Positions 1-8,018 of a stretch of 64,000 bases of DNA are shown here, in pieces. Position 1 is the stretch's first letter. Each line of letters begins with the position of its first letter. Origin of the DNA: Pseudomonas hygromyciniae (GTDB taxonomy: Bacteria > Pseudomonadota > Gammaproteobacteria > Pseudomonadales > Pseudomonadaceae); contig NZ_CP070506.1 of the NCBI RefSeq assembly GCF_016925675.1, positions 990,501-1,054,500 on the forward strand, given 5' to 3'. Made by a program: the position numbers and the translations under genes. Below the pieces are notes generated by a model, which saw only the letters and a list, made by a program, of their open reading frames with translations, did no database searches and had not been told where the DNA came from.

Positions 1-2
1 GC

Positions 3-785
3 TACGGCCTGGCGCAGTCGACCTTCCAGGTGGGCGGTAACGCCGGCTCGGCCTTTGGCCCGTTGCTGGCGGCGGCGATCATCATTCCGTTTGGCCAGGG
101 CAATGTGGCCTGGTTCGGTTTGTTCGCGGTGTTTGCCCTGGGTGTGCTGTACGCGATCAGCCGCTGGTACCGCAACCACTTGAACCTGTTCAAGCTCAAG
201 CAAGGTCAGGCCGCGACCCATGGCCTGTCGAAAAACCGCGTACTAGGTGCGCTGGTGGTGCTGGGGCTGTTGGTGTTTTCCAAGTACTTCTACATGGCCA
301 GCTTCACCAGCTACTTCACCTTTTACTTGATCGAGAAGTTCGACCTGTCGGTGGCCAGTTCCCAACTGCATCTGTTCCTGTTCCTTGGGGCGGTGGCGGC
401 GGGCACGTTCTTTGGTGGGCCGATTGGCGACAAGATCGGCCGTAAGGCGGTGATCTGGTTCTCGATCCTGGGCGTGGCACCGTTCACCCTGTTGCTGCCC
501 CATGTCGATCTGTTCTGGACCAGCGTGCTCAGTGTGGTGATCGGTTTTATCCTCGCCTCGGCGTTCTCGGCGATTGTGGTGTACGCGCAGGAATTGGTAC
601 CGGGCAATGTAGGGATGATCGCCGGGGTGTTCTTTGGCCTAATGTTCGGGTTTGGCGGGATTGGTGCGGCGTTGCTGGGCTATCTGGCGGACATCCACGG
701 CATCGAATACGTGTACACGCTGTGCTCGTACCTGCCGCTGCTCGGGGTGCTGGCGATTTTGTTGCCGCGTTCGAAAAAAGCCTGA
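3..785 (+). CDS. MFS transporter, Fsr (fosmidomycin resistance)-like, 3' part only
   Basis: The reading frame is open from the window edge, so the N-terminal half is missing. The visible part begins YGLAQSTFQVGGNAGSAFGP, a stretch I recognise from the Fsr (fosmidomycin resistance) branch of the major facilitator superfamily. About 260 residues remain, holding roughly six or seven hydrophobic membrane segments. A loop motif GDKIGRKAV of the G-D-x-x-G-R-R/K type follows GGPI near the middle. The protein should be an inner-membrane proton-driven drug or metabolite exporter, but the substrate is inferred from family only. It converges with hrpL (38 bp gap) and is probably unrelated to the secretion cluster, marking its left border. 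Confidence 0.8.
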   Translation, partial: YGLAQSTFQVGGNAGSAFGPLLAAAIIIPFGQGNVAWFGLFAVFALGVLYAISRWYRNHLNLFKLKQGQAATHGLSKNRVLGALVVLGLLVFSKYFYMASFTSYFTFYLIEKFDLSVASSQLHLFLFLGAVAAGTFFGGPIGDKIGRKAVIWFSILGVAPFTLLLPHVDLFWTSVLSVVIGFILASAFSAIVVYAQELVPGNVGMIAGVFFGLMFGFGGIGAALLGYLADIHGIEYVYTLCSYLPLLGVLAILLPRSKKA

Positions 786-823
786 AACCGGGAGGTTGGC
801 CCTATCCCTGGGCGATCCCTCTC

Positions 824-1375
824 CTACTGGAACGGGTGAGATTTTGTCGCGCGTTTCAGTTGTTCCCGTGCCCGGGACAGGCGCGAACGCACGGTTCCGA
901 TCGGAATCGCCAGGGCATCAGCGGTGTCCTGGTAGCTGCCGTCGGTTTCCAGTGAGGCATACAAGGTGTTGCGCATTTCCAGGGGCAGGTGCTGGATCGC
1001 ATTGAGGGTGTTTTCCAGCCGGCGGCTGATCTCGAATTGGCGCGCCAGGTCCTGCTCTTCGTTGTGCCCATGGGACAACGATTCATCGAACTCGCAATGC
1101 ACCGGCTTGGCATAGAGCCGGCGAAAGTGATTGCGGATCAAATTCAACGCGATCCCGCACATCCAGGTACTCAGTGACGCCTGCGCGCTGAAGTGATGAC
1201 GGTTACGCCATGCCTCCAGATACGTCAGTTGCAGGATATCGTCCGCATCCTCCGGGTTCAGTACGCGTTTATGAATGAACCGGCGCAGGCGTTTGTGGTG
1301 GTCATCGGACAGATCTTGGATGGATTGGCTTGGGTCGCGGGGAAGATTGACTAAAACACTGATTGGGATATCCAT
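824..1375 (-). CDS. hrpL: ECF-type sigma factor HrpL/RspL of the type III secretion system
   Basis: This 183-residue protein has an extracytoplasmic-function sigma layout. Region 2 is at about residues 24-88 (DADDILQLTYLEAW) and region 4 at about 120-175 (GTVRSRLSRAR). Length and position in the hrp cluster fit HrpL, called RspL in P. fluorescens, which recognises hrp boxes and switches on the secretion operons. The ATG at 1375 follows TGAGGA by about seven bases. A sigma-54 promoter lies at 1428-1444 on the same strand, so expression should depend on RpoN and the activator encoded at 18092-19015. It is transcribed divergently from sctW. I found no anti-sigma gene beside it, as expected for HrpL, which is controlled through transcription. 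Confidence 0.93.
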   Translation of the reverse strand: MDIPISVLVNLPRDPSQSIQDLSDDHHKRLRRFIHKRVLNPEDADDILQLTYLEAWRNRHHFSAQASLSTWMCGIALNLIRNHFRRLYAKPVHCEFDESLSHGHNEEQDLARQFEISRRLENTLNAIQHLPLEMRNTLYASLETDGSYQDTADALAIPIGTVRSRLSRAREQLKRATKSHPFQ

Positions 1376-1427
1376 GATTTTTCCTCAGGGTATAAACGGT
1401 CGAAATGGTTTCGACGAGAACCCTGTT

Positions 1428-1444
1428 AGCACCGCTTGTGCCAA
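1428..1444 (-). promoter_or_regulatory. Sigma-54 (RpoN) promoter of hrpL
   Basis: On the minus strand the site reads TTGGCACAAGCGGTGCT. GG and GC have the 12-base periodicity of -24/-12 promoters, and the site matches the YTGGCACGRNNNTTGCW consensus at all but two defined positions. Transcription would start about 12 bases downstream of the GC, giving a leader of about 40 bases before the hrpL ATG at 1375. hrpL is sigma-54 dependent in the related P. syringae system. Confidence 0.85.
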
Positions 1445-1577
1445 GCGGAAATAATCACTATCTATTTGATAAATATGAGGAAATATCTTGCTTTAGGTGT
1501 TTTTTGTGCAATCGTTTGCGCAAAGCATCTTGGGTTTGTGCCGGTATTTTCATGGGGCATGGGAAGCGGATGAGGAT

Positions 1578-1606
1578 GGAACCGGATCGGACCTTCCAGC
1601 CACACA
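1578..1606 (+). promoter_or_regulatory. hrp box (HrpL promoter) of the sctW-sctU operon
   Basis: GGAACC (1578-1583), a 16-base spacer, then CCACACA (1600-1606). This is an exact match to the HrpL promoter consensus GGAACC-N15/16-CCACNNA. The start of transcription would fall near 1613, about 24 bases before sctW. It is the only hrp box I found for the whole 11-gene plus-strand operon. Confidence 0.92.
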
Positions 1607-1636
1607 AGGATACGAATCTCTTGCTATGGCATTCCC

Positions 1637-2728
1637 ATGAAAGTCGATCCCAACCTTGATGTGCAAAATCCCGCGCACCTGAATCAACCGGCACCGGCAC
1701 GGATTGAAAATGGGCCGCCCTCTCAGATAAGCGCCCCCGTGGCGGACGATCTCAGTGCGCTGTTCAGCCAAGAGGTGGAACTCAACGCCAAGGCGCTGGG
1801 CAAGCGCCAACTGGGCTTGCGCGCCCCGGCGGCCGAGCAGTTGACTCAGCTCTATGAGCAGTTGGGGCATCCGGCCCAGGCGAAAATGGCGACCATCGCC
1901 CGCAATGTCAGGGTCCAGCTGCTGCTCGGGGCCGGGGTCGGCAAGATGATGGACATCAGCGGCAACGACCCGGCGCGGGCCTATGTGGTGCTCAAGCATG
2001 TGGCGCTCCAGGCGGACGCCGAGGGACGCATTGCGGAAGCCACCCTGGCACGCACTTCCCTGGCGGACCTGGAAGCCCATTACAAACCGCAGATCCAGGC
2101 GGGGCTGAACACTGCATTGGCGCTGCAGGCGGGCAGTGATGACCCGCAGTTGCGCCAGGCTGTGCGCAGCATGTATTACACCAGCGTGGTCTCCACCCAA
2201 TCGTTGGCGACCCTGATGCAGTCATTGCTGGGGCTGTTCGGTGAGGGGGACTTTGCGACCGGGTTGAAGCTGATCCGCCGGGCCCTGGCCGATGATATTG
2301 CCGCGCAGACCTCGTCGGTCGACCGGGGCCAGTTGCGGACATTGCTGTTGGGCCTCAACGACTGCAGTCGATTGAGTGGCGTGCTGGCGCGTTGCAAGGC
2401 GTTGATCGGGCAGTCCCTTCTTTTGTACCCCGAACTGCATCTGGATCCGGTGGGCCTGTTGCAGCGTTTGCTGGGGTATGCGGCCAGCGGTCTCACGCCC
2501 CACGAAATCAAGCACCTGGCCCGTGACCTGGGGGGCAGTGAGCTGCCTCACCAGTTGAGCTGCCTCAGTGCCTTTTTCCCGGAGCTCAAGGCCCTGCCTC
2601 TGGCCTGGTGGTGTGATGCACGACGGCGCGAAGAAGCGTTGAACAGCTACAAGCAGGTGCTGCTTGAATACGCCGCGCAGGAGCGAGGCTCGCGCCATAC
2701 CCACACCTGGCCGGGATTGAAGGCATGA
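1637..2728 (+). CDS. sctW: SctW (HrpJ/YopN-TyeA family) type III secretion gatekeeper
   Basis: This 363-residue protein is the first gene of the plus-strand secretion operon, directly behind an hrp box. It is a HrpJ-type gatekeeper of the YopN/InvE/TyeA family. Such proteins sit at the cytoplasmic export gate, set the order of translocator and effector secretion, and are themselves secreted in some systems. The C-terminal part (about residues 270-350, with LPLAWWCDARRREEALNSYK) resembles the TyeA-like portion. It has no signal peptide or membrane segment. The ATG at 1637 has no good ribosome-binding site. A five-codon reading frame, stop included (1626-1640), overlaps it as ATGA and might couple initiation. 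The 3' end overlaps sctV by four bases. Confidence 0.9.
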   Translation: MKVDPNLDVQNPAHLNQPAPARIENGPPSQISAPVADDLSALFSQEVELNAKALGKRQLGLRAPAAEQLTQLYEQLGHPAQAKMATIARNVRVQLLLGAGVGKMMDISGNDPARAYVVLKHVALQADAEGRIAEATLARTSLADLEAHYKPQIQAGLNTALALQAGSDDPQLRQAVRSMYYTSVVSTQSLATLMQSLLGLFGEGDFATGLKLIRRALADDIAAQTSSVDRGQLRTLLLGLNDCSRLSGVLARCKALIGQSLLLYPELHLDPVGLLQRLLGYAASGLTPHEIKHLARDLGGSELPHQLSCLSAFFPELKALPLAWWCDARRREEALNSYKQVLLEYAAQERGSRHTHTWPGLKA

Positions 2729-4821
2729 GTGCGTTGCGGGCAATCAATGCGGTGCTGTTGAAGGTTGCACAACGCGCCGAGGTGCTGGGCGCGGTGGTGG
2801 TCATGGCCATCGTGTTTATCTTTATCGTGCCGCTGCCCACCTGGCTGGTGGATATCCTGATTGCCCTCAATATTTGTATTTCGTGCCTGTTGATCGTGCT
2901 GGCGCTGTACTTGCCAGGGCCGCTGGCCTTTTCTTCGTTCCCCTCGATTCTGCTGCTGACCACGATGTTTCGCCTGGCGTTGTCGATTGCGACCACACGC
3001 TTGATCCTGCTGGAGCAGGACGCCGGCGACATTGTTGAGGCGTTCGGCAACTTTGTGGTGGGCGGCAATCTGGCGGTGGGCTTGGTGATCTTCATGATCC
3101 TGACCCTGGTCAACTTCCTGGTCATCACCAAGGGCTCGGAACGGGTTGCGGAAGTGGCGGCACGTTTTAGCCTGGACGCGATGCCCGGCAAGCAAATGTC
3201 CATCGACAGCGACCTGCGCGCCGGTCTGATCGACGGCAACCAGGCCCGGGACAAACGCGAGCAACTGTCGCGCGAAAGCCAGTTGTTCGGGGCTATGGAC
3301 GGCGCGATGAAGTTCGTCAAGGGGGACGCCATCGCGGGCCTGATCATTGTGGTGATCAACTTGCTGGGCGGCTTTGCCACCGGCATGTTCCAGCATGGCA
3401 TGAGCGCCGCCGACTCCATGGCGTTGTACTCGGTACTGACCATTGGTGATGGCCTGATCGCACAGATTCCGGCCCTGCTGATCTCGCTGACGGCCGGCAT
3501 GATCATCACCCGCGTGGCCCCGTCCGGCCGCAGCAAAGGCAGCAATAACATGGGCGCCGAAATTGCCCGGCAAATGACCAGCGAACCCAAGAGCTGGATG
3601 ATTGCGTCGGTGGGCATGCTCGCTTTCGCGACGCTGCCGGGAATGCCCACGGTGGTATTTATCCTGATCTCGCTGATGACGGGCGGCCTGGGTTATTTCC
3701 TGATGCGCCAGCGCCAGCGTGAGGAGCAGTCGCAGCAGCCGTCCAACGATGCCGTCCCGCCCGAGCAGAACGGGGTGGAAGACCTGCGCGGTTTTGATCC
3801 ATCGCGCCCGTACCTGTTGCAGTTTCCGGTGGCCCTGCAGGAGAGCCCGCTGGTGACGGAAGTCATCCACGGTGTGCGCCAGAGCCGCAACAGCCTGGTT
3901 ACCCAGATTGGCTTGACGCTCCCACCGTTCGAAGTCGAGTTTGCGCCGGCGCTGGCTGACGATGAGTTTCGCTTCTGCGTGCATGAAGTGCCCCTGTTGA
4001 AGGCCACACTCGGTCAATGGGTTGGCGTAGAGGTTGCGGCACTGGCGGCGGAGCCAGAAAGCGGGAGCAGGGGCCTGGTCGAGCGCGATGAGCAGGACTG
4101 GGTGTGGTTTGCGCCCGACGATCCTGTGCTTGCCGATGAACACTTGCCGCGCTCGACTGCATACAGCCTGCTCCAGGAGCGGATGACGCGGGCGATGTTG
4201 CTCAGCGGCCCGCAGTTCCTCGGGATTCAGGAGAGCAAGGCGATTCTCAGTTGGCTGGAGTTCAATCAGCCGGAGTTGGTGCAGGAACTGCAGCGGATCA
4301 TGCCGCTTTCACGGTTCTCATCGGTGTTGCAGCGCCTGGCCGGTGAAGGCGTGCCGCTGCGGGCCGTGCGGCTGATTGTCGAGGCCCTGATCGAGCACGG
4401 CCAGCATGAGCGTGAACCGGAAGCCCTGACCGACTATGCGCGCATTGCCCTCAAGTCGCAGATTCTTCACCAGTACAGCGAAGCCGACGGCCTGCATGCC
4501 TGGCTGTTGTCGCCCCACACCGAAAACGTGTTGCGCGATGCCCTGCGCCAGACCCAGACGGGTGTGTTCTTTTCCCTGGATAACGAAAGCAGTGCGGCGC
4601 TGGTCAGCCTGCTCAAGCAAGCCTTTGTCGTGCGCCCCAAGAGCAAAAGCGTGTTGCTGGTTGCACAGGACCTGCGCAGCCCCATGCGTACCTTGCTGTT
4701 GGAAGAGTTCAACCATGTACCGGTCCTGTCGTTCGCCGAGTTGAGCGCTTCGTCCAAGGTCAAGGTGCTGGGGCGCTTTGATCTTGCCCAGGACAATCTG
4801 TTGCGCGAGGAGGTGGCATGA
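2725..4821 (+). CDS. sctV: SctV (HrcV/RscV) major export-gate protein
   Basis: SctV is the largest inner-membrane export-apparatus protein (698 residues) and forms the nonameric gate that receives substrates. The first 330 or so residues hold about eight membrane segments. The FHIPEP-family signature regions FRLALSIATTRLIL (about 83-96) and MPGKQMSIDSDLRAGLIDG (about 153-171) are clear. The C-terminal half (about 360-698) is the soluble cytoplasmic ring domain. It is the homologue of flagellar FlhA. The ATG at 2725 overlaps the sctW stop as ATGA. A gap of 69 bases to sctD follows, the longest in this operon. Length is normal for the family. Confidence 0.95.
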   Translation: MSALRAINAVLLKVAQRAEVLGAVVVMAIVFIFIVPLPTWLVDILIALNICISCLLIVLALYLPGPLAFSSFPSILLLTTMFRLALSIATTRLILLEQDAGDIVEAFGNFVVGGNLAVGLVIFMILTLVNFLVITKGSERVAEVAARFSLDAMPGKQMSIDSDLRAGLIDGNQARDKREQLSRESQLFGAMDGAMKFVKGDAIAGLIIVVINLLGGFATGMFQHGMSAADSMALYSVLTIGDGLIAQIPALLISLTAGMIITRVAPSGRSKGSNNMGAEIARQMTSEPKSWMIASVGMLAFATLPGMPTVVFILISLMTGGLGYFLMRQRQREEQSQQPSNDAVPPEQNGVEDLRGFDPSRPYLLQFPVALQESPLVTEVIHGVRQSRNSLVTQIGLTLPPFEVEFAPALADDEFRFCVHEVPLLKATLGQWVGVEVAALAAEPESGSRGLVERDEQDWVWFAPDDPVLADEHLPRSTAYSLLQERMTRAMLLSGPQFLGIQESKAILSWLEFNQPELVQELQRIMPLSRFSSVLQRLAGEGVPLRAVRLIVEALIEHGQHEREPEALTDYARIALKSQILHQYSEADGLHAWLLSPHTENVLRDALRQTQTGVFFSLDNESSAALVSLLKQAFVVRPKSKSVLLVAQDLRSPMRTLLLEEFNHVPVLSFAELSASSKVKVLGRFDLAQDNLLREEVA

Positions 4822-4890
4822 GGACGTCAGGGGTGGTTGCCCAGGCTTTAGAACAAGTCGTTGTCATTGCAACGGTCATGAGGCTTGGCG

Positions 4891-5796
4891 ATGTTTGAGC
4901 TACGTGTGCTTGATGGTTCGCGCCAGGGAGCGGCGTTGCCGTTGTTTGGCGGGCAATGGAGTATTGGTGCGCATCCGGATGCTGACCTATCGCTTTATGA
5001 CGAAGGGATTGCCGAGCGCCATGTGCTGCTGCGGTGTATCGAGCAGCACTGGTCGGTCCAGGCTCAAGAAGGGTTGGTGCGGGCCAGTGACGGTCAGCTC
5101 CTGGCCCAGATTGCCGACCTGGCACTGGGCGTTCCTTTTTCCCTTGGCAATATTCGACTGTGCGTCACCCTGGCCGATCAGCCTTGGCCGCAAGCCTCAC
5201 CTGCCGAGCCGATTGCGCCAGTGGCCAGGCCTGTGAATGAGGCGGTACCGACGCTGGTGTTGTCGTCGATATCCGGGGCGCAGCAGAAACGGTTGATCAG
5301 CCTGGTGGTGGTGATCGCGGCCATCATCATGGTGGTGGGCCTTACGACGACGGGCGAGCATGAGGCCCAGGCGTCGTTGATGGCGGCGCCCAGTCAGAAA
5401 AACGAGCTGGGCTCAGCCTACGAAGTGCGCCAGCAACTGCTGAAAATGCTCAACGAGCGTGAGCTGGGCAATCGCATCCGCTTGCAGGTGATCAATGGCC
5501 AGGTGACGCTCGAAGGGGAAGTTGCCCAGGAAGAAATGGGACTGGTGTCGCGCATGCTCAATCGTTTTGGCGAGCAGTTCGATACGTCTGTGCCAGTGAT
5601 CAGCCGGGTCAAGGAACGTAGCACGGTACTGCCTTTCAAGATTCTGCAGATCGTTGGCGGGCCGAATGGCCATGTCGTCCTGGATGAAGGCAATCGGCTG
5701 TTTGTCGGGGATGAAGTGGATGGCTTGCGGCTGGTTCTGATCGATAACACCAAGGTGGTGTTCGACGGCCTACAACGCTACGAGGTGCGCTGGTGA
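4891..5796 (+). CDS. sctD: SctD (HrpQ) outer ring protein of the inner-membrane platform
   Basis: This 301-residue single-pass membrane protein fits SctD/HrpQ. It has an N-terminal FHA-like cytoplasmic domain (MFELRVLDGSRQGAALPLFG onward, about 1-90). A membrane segment follows at about 134-150 (LISLVVVIAAIIMVVGL), then a periplasmic ring-building region containing the BON-like stretch GNRIRLQVINGQVTLEGEV. SctD forms the larger ring around SctJ and contacts the secretin. I chose the ATG at 4891 over the in-frame TTG at 4885 because TGAGG sits seven bases upstream. The end overlaps sctN (GTGA). It diverges strongly between species, so the name rests on layout and position. Confidence 0.85.
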   Translation: MFELRVLDGSRQGAALPLFGGQWSIGAHPDADLSLYDEGIAERHVLLRCIEQHWSVQAQEGLVRASDGQLLAQIADLALGVPFSLGNIRLCVTLADQPWPQASPAEPIAPVARPVNEAVPTLVLSSISGAQQKRLISLVVVIAAIIMVVGLTTTGEHEAQASLMAAPSQKNELGSAYEVRQQLLKMLNERELGNRIRLQVINGQVTLEGEVAQEEMGLVSRMLNRFGEQFDTSVPVISRVKERSTVLPFKILQIVGGPNGHVVLDEGNRLFVGDEVDGLRLVLIDNTKVVFDGLQRYEVRW

Positions 5797-7151
5797 GTGC
5801 CGATCTGCAGGCGCGCCTGCAAGCCTGGGAGCAGGAGCGAGCGCAGGCGCTGGCCAGTTTTGCACCGGTCTCGGTGCGCGGGCGTATCCAGCGCGTCAAC
5901 GGCATGTTGCTGCAATGCCGTTTGCCTCAGGCGCGTATCGGCGATTTGTGCCAGGTTGAAAAGTCCACCGGCGACTACATGCTGGCCGAGATCATCGGTT
6001 TCGATCAGCAGGATGCGGTGCTCAGTGCCTTGGGCAATCTTGAAGGCGTGCGGGTGGGCGCCAGTGTCGAACAGTTGGGCGTCTCGCACCGAGTACGCGT
6101 CAGTGATGAGCTGTTGGGCCAGGTGCTGGACGGCTTTGGTCGTCCGATTACGGGGGAGGGCGCCAGTGCATTTGTCGAGGCGCACGCCGAAGACACCAGC
6201 CTGGTGTTGTGCGAGGCGCCCTTGCCCACCGAGCGGCCCCGGATCCACCGGGCACTGTCCACCGGGGTGCGCTCGATCGATGGCCTGCTGACCCTGGGTG
6301 AAGGCCAGCGCGTTGGCCTGTTTGCGGGCGCCGGCTGCGGCAAGACCACCTTGCTCGCCGAGATCGCCCGCAACGTTGACTGTGATGTGATTGTGTTCGG
6401 CCTGATTGGTGAACGAGGCCGTGAGCTGCGCGAGTTTCTCGATCATGAACTGGATGATCAGCTGCGCGCCAAGGCGGTGCTGGTGTGCGCGACGTCCGAC
6501 CGCTCAAGCATGGAGCGCGCCCGTGCCGCGTTCACCGCGACGGCACTGGCCGAAGGTTATCGACGCAAGGGGCTGCGGGTCCTGCTGCTGATCGACTCCC
6601 TGACCCGTTTTGCCCGGGCCCAGCGTGAAATCGGCCTGGCGGCTGGCGAACCGCTGGGGCGCGGCGGTCTGCCGCCTTCGGTGTACAGCTTGCTGCCACG
6701 TCTGGTGGAGCGTGCCGGGTTGACCCGCGAGGGGGTCATCACGGCGATCTACACCGTACTTATCGAGCAGGACTCCATGAGCGATCCAGTGGCCGACGAA
6801 GTGCGCTCGCTGCTTGATGGCCATATCGTCTTGTCGCGCAAATTGGCCGAGCGCGGCCACTACCCGGCGGTGGATGTGCTGGCCAGCCTTTCGCGGATTC
6901 TGAGCAACGTCGCCGAACCTGCGCATATCCAGGCCGGCACCGCACTGCGCCGTTTGTTATCGGCGTATCAGCAGATTGAGTTGATGCTCAAGTTGGGCGA
7001 GTACCAACCCGGCAGCGATGCCCTGACTGACCTGGCGGTGGACAGTCGCCAAGCGGTGGACGGGTTTTTGCGCCAGGACTTGCGCGAGCCCGCGCCGATG
7101 CCGTTGACGCTCGAGCAACTGATGAGCCTGACCACCCATGTCCCTTTCTGA
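5793..7151 (+). CDS. sctN: SctN (HrcN/RscN) type III secretion ATPase
   Basis: This 452-residue protein is the hexameric ATPase that unloads chaperones and unfolds substrates at the cytoplasmic face. It resembles flagellar FliI and the F1 beta subunit. The Walker A motif GAGCGKTT is at residues 179-186 and the Walker B LLLID at 264-268. The family signature PPSVYSLLPRLVERAG follows. The GTG start at 5793 overlaps the sctD stop. The 3' end overlaps sctO by 14 bases. Its partners in this window are SctL, SctK and SctQ (sorting platform) and the stalk protein SctO. All catalytic motifs are intact. Confidence 0.97.
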   Translation: MSADLQARLQAWEQERAQALASFAPVSVRGRIQRVNGMLLQCRLPQARIGDLCQVEKSTGDYMLAEIIGFDQQDAVLSALGNLEGVRVGASVEQLGVSHRVRVSDELLGQVLDGFGRPITGEGASAFVEAHAEDTSLVLCEAPLPTERPRIHRALSTGVRSIDGLLTLGEGQRVGLFAGAGCGKTTLLAEIARNVDCDVIVFGLIGERGRELREFLDHELDDQLRAKAVLVCATSDRSSMERARAAFTATALAEGYRRKGLRVLLLIDSLTRFARAQREIGLAAGEPLGRGGLPPSVYSLLPRLVERAGLTREGVITAIYTVLIEQDSMSDPVADEVRSLLDGHIVLSRKLAERGHYPAVDVLASLSRILSNVAEPAHIQAGTALRRLLSAYQQIELMLKLGEYQPGSDALTDLAVDSRQAVDGFLRQDLREPAPMPLTLEQLMSLTTHVPF

Positions 7152-7563
7152 AATCGACACCTTGCGGCGACTGCGTCGGCATCGGGCAGACCGCGCCGAG
7201 CGAGCGTTGCGTGAGGCCAAGCGGCATCAGCAAGCCCTATTGGTGCAAATCCAGCAGGCACAGGCGGCGCTTGAGCAAACGCGCCTGCAGGAGATCGAGA
7301 AAACCGCCGAGTTGCTGGGTAAGCATCAAGGCCAGGTGCTCTCGTTGCAGCAACTCAAGGCCTGGAGCAGCCAGGAGCGCACCTTGTCCGCAGGGACCCG
7401 CCGCGAGGAAGGCCAGTTGGATCAATTGCATGGCCAGCGGGAGGAGCACGTGGTGCATATCGCCAGTGCACAGAAACAGGTGAGCCGATGCCTGCGCGAG
7501 GTCGAGAAACTTCAGGAGTTGTCGGTTTTATTGAGGCAGGAAGAGGTACAGGAAGAACTATGA
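7138..7563 (+). CDS. sctO: SctO (HrpO) stalk protein
   Basis: This 141-residue protein is almost entirely charged, Gln-rich and helical, with heptad-like runs (EAKRHQQALLVQIQQAQAAL) typical of a two-helix coiled coil. This is the SctO/YscO/FliJ layout. The protein acts as the stalk inserted in the SctN ring and touches SctV. Sequence conservation in the family is low, so the call depends on the coiled-coil nature, the length and the position between sctN and sctP. The ATG at 7138 lies inside the end of sctN, and the stop overlaps the sctP start as ATGA. Confidence 0.85.
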   Translation: MSLSEIDTLRRLRRHRADRAERALREAKRHQQALLVQIQQAQAALEQTRLQEIEKTAELLGKHQGQVLSLQQLKAWSSQERTLSAGTRREEGQLDQLHGQREEHVVHIASAQKQVSRCLREVEKLQELSVLLRQEEVQEEL

Positions 7564-8018
7564 CCCAAGTCCAAGCAAGCAAGCCTGAACGCCCGCGCCC
7601 GCGTGAGCCGCGCGCGGACCAGGAGCCTGTACCGTCGGGGGGCGTGCCCTGGGAGCAGGGACGGTTATTTACCCAACTGCTGGACAGTGATGCCGAGGGG
7701 GCGGGCTACGGCACCTCGGCAACGGCAGCCGGGGTGGCGGGCGATACCTTGATGATCGAGGCGATGACGGCGCAATTGCTACCCCGGATCCATGGGAGCG
7801 CGCAATGGCCGCTGCAGGCGGTGCTTTATCTGCCGCGTCTGGGGCGGATCAGCGCCAGTGTGCGCCGTGAACAGGGGCAATGGAACATCGAGCTGGCGGC
7901 CGAGCAGGAGCTTGCCACGCGTTGGCTGGGCGATGTGCGCCAGCGCTGTGAGGAACGTCTGGCCGAAGCCCTGGGCGCGCCTGTCGCGTTACACCTGACC
8001 CATGTGGGCGCGACATGA
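7560..8018 (+). CDS. sctP: SctP (HrpP) secretion specificity switch protein
   Basis: This 152-residue protein has a Pro/Arg-rich, disordered N-terminus (PERPRPREPRADQEP) and a folded C-terminal half of about 80 residues that fits the T3S4 (substrate-specificity switch) domain of HrpP/YscP/FliK. In Hrp systems HrpP is itself secreted and controls the change from pilus to effector export. An in-frame GTG-type start at 7488 would lie deep inside sctO. The ATG at 7560 overlapping the sctO stop is preferred. The ruler-like central part found in YscP is absent, as expected for a system building a long pilus. Confidence 0.82.
   Translation: MTQVQASKPERPRPREPRADQEPVPSGGVPWEQGRLFTQLLDSDAEGAGYGTSATAAGVAGDTLMIEAMTAQLLPRIHGSAQWPLQAVLYLPRLGRISASVRREQGQWNIELAAEQELATRWLGDVRQRCEERLAEALGAPVALHLTHVGAT

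Noticed and set aside
1405..1659. Open frame of 84 codons between hrpL and sctW
   Set aside because: It covers the sigma-54 promoter and the hrp box, has no family resemblance, and begins within the hrpL leader.
2647..4143. Long antisense frame (498 codons) opposite sctV
   Set aside because: It is a His/Gln/Arg-rich shadow typical of the complement of a high-GC gene, and sctV itself is unmistakable.
4778..5236. Frame of 152 codons bridging sctV and sctD
   Set aside because: It is rich in Arg, Cys and Trp, out of frame with sctD, and has no family pattern.
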